Source: Pseudomonas proteolytica (GTDB lineage: Bacteria > Pseudomonadota > Gammaproteobacteria > Pseudomonadales > Pseudomonadaceae). Taken from it: DNA of 64,000 nucleotides. The first letter of the stretch is position 1. Each line of letters opens with the position of its first letter. The position numbers and the translations under genes were made by a program. Below, in pieces: positions 62,096-64,000 of the stretch. The notes below the pieces were generated by a model. It saw nothing but the letters and a program-made list of their open reading frames with translations, made no database searches and was not told the DNA's origin. The stretch lies in NCBI RefSeq assembly GCF_007858275.1, contig NZ_VFEV01000013.1, positions 62,001 to 126,000 on the forward strand, read 5' to 3'.

Positions 62096-63172
62096 ATGAA
62101 GCGTCGCTACAGTTGGCCGATATGGACGGTCGCCGGGCTGGTGGTCGTGCTGGTGGCACTGGATATCGCCCTGCCCTACCTGGTGCGCAACTACCTCAAC
62201 GAAAAACTCGCCGATATGGGCGACTACCGTGGCCAAGTGACTGATGTCGACCTGGCGCTATGGCGCGGCGCGTACCGGATCAACGGCCTGCAGATCGTCA
62301 AGGTCGATGGCAAGGTGCCCGTGCCGTTCGTCAAGGCCCCGGTGATCGATCTGTCGGTCAGCTGGCATTCCTTATGGTACGACCATGCGGTTGTAGCCGA
62401 AGTGCAATTCGTCGAGCCAGAACTCAACTTCGTCGACGGCGGCCCCAACAAACAGGCGTCCCAGACCGGTCGCGGTACCGACTGGCGGGCACAACTGGGC
62501 AAGTTGCTGCCCATCACCCTCAACGAAGTGCGCATCGACGACGGCAAGATCGCCTTTCACAACTTCAATTCAAAGCCGCCGGTCAACATCGGCGCCACCC
62601 AGGTCAACGCCAGCCTCTATAACCTGACCAATGTGGTGGACGTCGAAGGCATGCGCGATGCGCGCTTTGACGGCAAGGCCATGTTGCTGGGGCATGCACC
62701 ACTGGAAGCCAGCGCGACTTTCGACCCGTTGAGCAACTTTGAAGACTTCGAGTTCCGCTTCCGCGCCCGTGATATCCAGCTCAAGCGCATGAACGACTTC
62801 GCCTCGGCCTATGGCAAGTTCGACTTCAAAGCCGGCACCGGCGACGTGGTCATCGAGGCCCAGGCCGAAAAAGCCCAACTGACCGGTTATATCAAGCCAC
62901 TGTTGCGGGACGTGGAAGTCTTCGACTGGCAGCAGGATGTGGAGAACAAGGACAAGGGGATTTTCCGCTCGATCTGGGAAGCCGTGGTCGGCGCCAGCGA
63001 AACCGTCCTGAAGAATCAGAGCAAAAACCAGTTCGCCACCCGAGTCGAGCTCAGTGGCAGCGTGCACCAGCAAGATATCAGCGCATTCCAGGCGTTTTTG
63101 CAGATTTTGCGCAATGGTTTCGTCCAGGCGTTCAATGCCCGCTACGAACAACCCAAGCCCAGCGCGGATTGA
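62096..63172 (+). CDS. DUF748-family membrane-anchored protein
   Basis: A 358-residue protein with one N-terminal membrane helix (WTVAGLVVVLVALDIALPYL) and an AsmA/DUF748-like periplasmic body with beta-strand repeats (VAEVQFVEPELNFVDGGPNK). Such proteins are now linked to lipid movement across the periplasm, but this member has no known role. ATG 62096 (MKRRYSWPIW) follows GGGAGGAAAAACCT; an in-frame opening to 61928 runs into the divergent cysK start and is not coding. Confidence 0.8.
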   Translation: MKRRYSWPIWTVAGLVVVLVALDIALPYLVRNYLNEKLADMGDYRGQVTDVDLALWRGAYRINGLQIVKVDGKVPVPFVKAPVIDLSVSWHSLWYDHAVVAEVQFVEPELNFVDGGPNKQASQTGRGTDWRAQLGKLLPITLNEVRIDDGKIAFHNFNSKPPVNIGATQVNASLYNLTNVVDVEGMRDARFDGKAMLLGHAPLEASATFDPLSNFEDFEFRFRARDIQLKRMNDFASAYGKFDFKAGTGDVVIEAQAEKAQLTGYIKPLLRDVEVFDWQQDVENKDKGIFRSIWEAVVGASETVLKNQSKNQFATRVELSGSVHQQDISAFQAFLQILRNGFVQAFNARYEQPKPSAD

Positions 63173-63289
63173 CCGTGGCGTGACTGGTCATTCAGAGACT
63201 GAATAACCCGTCTGCGTTCACAGTCACCGGGGCTGCGCGCTATAGTCGCAGGCATGCTGACTACCGGCGTCATGTTCGAGGATTGAGAA

Positions 63290-64000
63290 ATGAAGTTCGA
63301 AGGCACCCAGGCCTACGTTGCCACCGATGACCTGAAACTGGCGGTCAACGCTGCCATCACATTGGAGCGCCCGCTGCTGGTCAAGGGCGAGCCGGGCACC
63401 GGTAAGACCATGCTCGCCGAACAACTGGCCGAATCGTTCGGGGCACGCTTGATTACCTGGCACATCAAGTCCACCACCAAGGCGCACCAGGGCCTGTATG
63501 AGTACGATGCGGTCAGCCGCCTGCGCGACTCGCAGCTGGGCGTGGACAAGGTCCATGACGTGCGCAACTACCTCAAGAAAGGCAAGCTGTGGGAGGCTTT
63601 CGAGTCCGAAGAGCGGGTGATCCTGCTGATCGACGAGATCGACAAGGCCGACATCGAGTTCCCCAACGACCTGTTGCAAGAACTCGACAAGATGGAGTTC
63701 TACGTCTACGAAATCGACGAGACCATCAAGGCCAAGAAGCGCCCGATCATCATCATTACGTCCAACAACGAGAAAGAGCTGCCGGATGCGTTCCTGCGTC
63801 GCTGCTTCTTCCACTACATCGCCTTCCCCGACCGCACCACCCTGCAGAAAATCGTCGACGTGCACTACCCGGACATCAAGAAAGACCTGGTCAGCGAAGC
63901 GCTGGACGTGTTCTTCGACGTGCGCAAGGTGCCGGGCCTGAAGAAAAAACCTTCCACCTCCGAACTGGTGGACTGGCTCAAGCTGCTGATGGCCGACAAC
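63290..64000 (+). CDS. MoxR-family AAA ATPase, 3' end cut by window edge
   Basis: The first 237 residues of a MoxR/RavA-like AAA ATPase. Walker A is GEPGTGKT (33-40), Walker B ILLIDEID (111-118), and sensor 1 IIIITSNNEKELPDAFLRRC. The ATG lies after GAGGATTGAGAA. MoxR proteins usually work with a vWA-domain protein encoded next to them to activate or assemble enzyme complexes; that partner should follow beyond base 64000 (PA2706-like). The frame is open to the last base. Confidence 0.88.
   Translation, partial: MKFEGTQAYVATDDLKLAVNAAITLERPLLVKGEPGTGKTMLAEQLAESFGARLITWHIKSTTKAHQGLYEYDAVSRLRDSQLGVDKVHDVRNYLKKGKLWEAFESEERVILLIDEIDKADIEFPNDLLQELDKMEFYVYEIDETIKAKKRPIIIITSNNEKELPDAFLRRCFFHYIAFPDRTTLQKIVDVHYPDIKKDLVSEALDVFFDVRKVPGLKKKPSTSELVDWLKLLMADN

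Overview
The window looks like a chromosomal segment of a fluorescent Pseudomonas, probably of the P. fluorescens group. The reasons are the high-GC coding style with strong G/C third positions, the many Pseudomonas-type intergenic inverted repeats (REP/BIME-like hairpins of two sequence classes), and blocks of gene order that I recognise from Pseudomonas genomes (gbuR/gbuA/symporter; azoR/LysR/hydrolase/ppi/ABC; ECF sigma with a FabH-like synthase; cysK/DUF748/MoxR). I see no tRNA, rRNA, CRISPR array, insertion sequence or phage. All assignments come from reading the sequence; no database search was run.

Layout. 1-891 is the N-terminal part of cysM. 1198-16650 is a cell-surface adhesion system: a 3355-residue repetitive RTX adhesin with a LapA-type N-terminal retention region, facing away from an outer membrane TolC-type protein, an ABC transporter and a membrane fusion protein that would export it. 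16910-21089 is a guanidinobutyrate catabolism cluster (gbuR, gbuA, a sodium:solute symporter) plus a DTW-domain tRNA modification gene. 21137-22119 is an A+T-richer pair, a cell-wall amidase and a small lipoprotein, that resembles an effector/immunity pair. 22376-26100 holds a 40-residue PA1414-like gene with an ANR-like site, a LysR/MFS divergent pair, a DUF2177 membrane protein and a CvfB-like RNA-binding protein. 26434-28487 holds small conserved genes of mostly unknown function.

28484-32068 is a copper-resistance operon copA-copB-copC-copD in which copD has lost its middle. 32167-36900 has a small cytoplasmic protein, a secreted small protein, a DEAD-box RNA helicase, a YbdG-type mechanosensitive channel and a DMT exporter. 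37104-43312 runs from azoR through a LysR regulator, hydrolase, periplasmic peptidyl-prolyl isomerase and MsbA-like ABC exporter to aqpZ. 43441-46065 contains an acetyltransferase-like gene and a phosphate-selective-porin gene interrupted by one amber codon. 46397-48555 is an ECF sigma/anti-sigma pair and a FabH-like synthase. 48782-58511 contains hrpA, aceK, a chemoreceptor and two convergent EamA-type transporters. 58957-59712 is another compositionally odd small pair (GNAT plus a 54-residue protein). The right end has lpxO (lipid A hydroxylation), cysK, a DUF748 protein and the start of a MoxR-type AAA ATPase.

The most interesting items are the adhesin with six tandem repeats of exactly 738 bp and two possible LapG cleavage motifs; the amidase/lipoprotein pair; the small ANR-linked gene with a structured leader; the amber-interrupted porin; the internally deleted copD; and several crisp inverted repeats placed as LysR-type operators.
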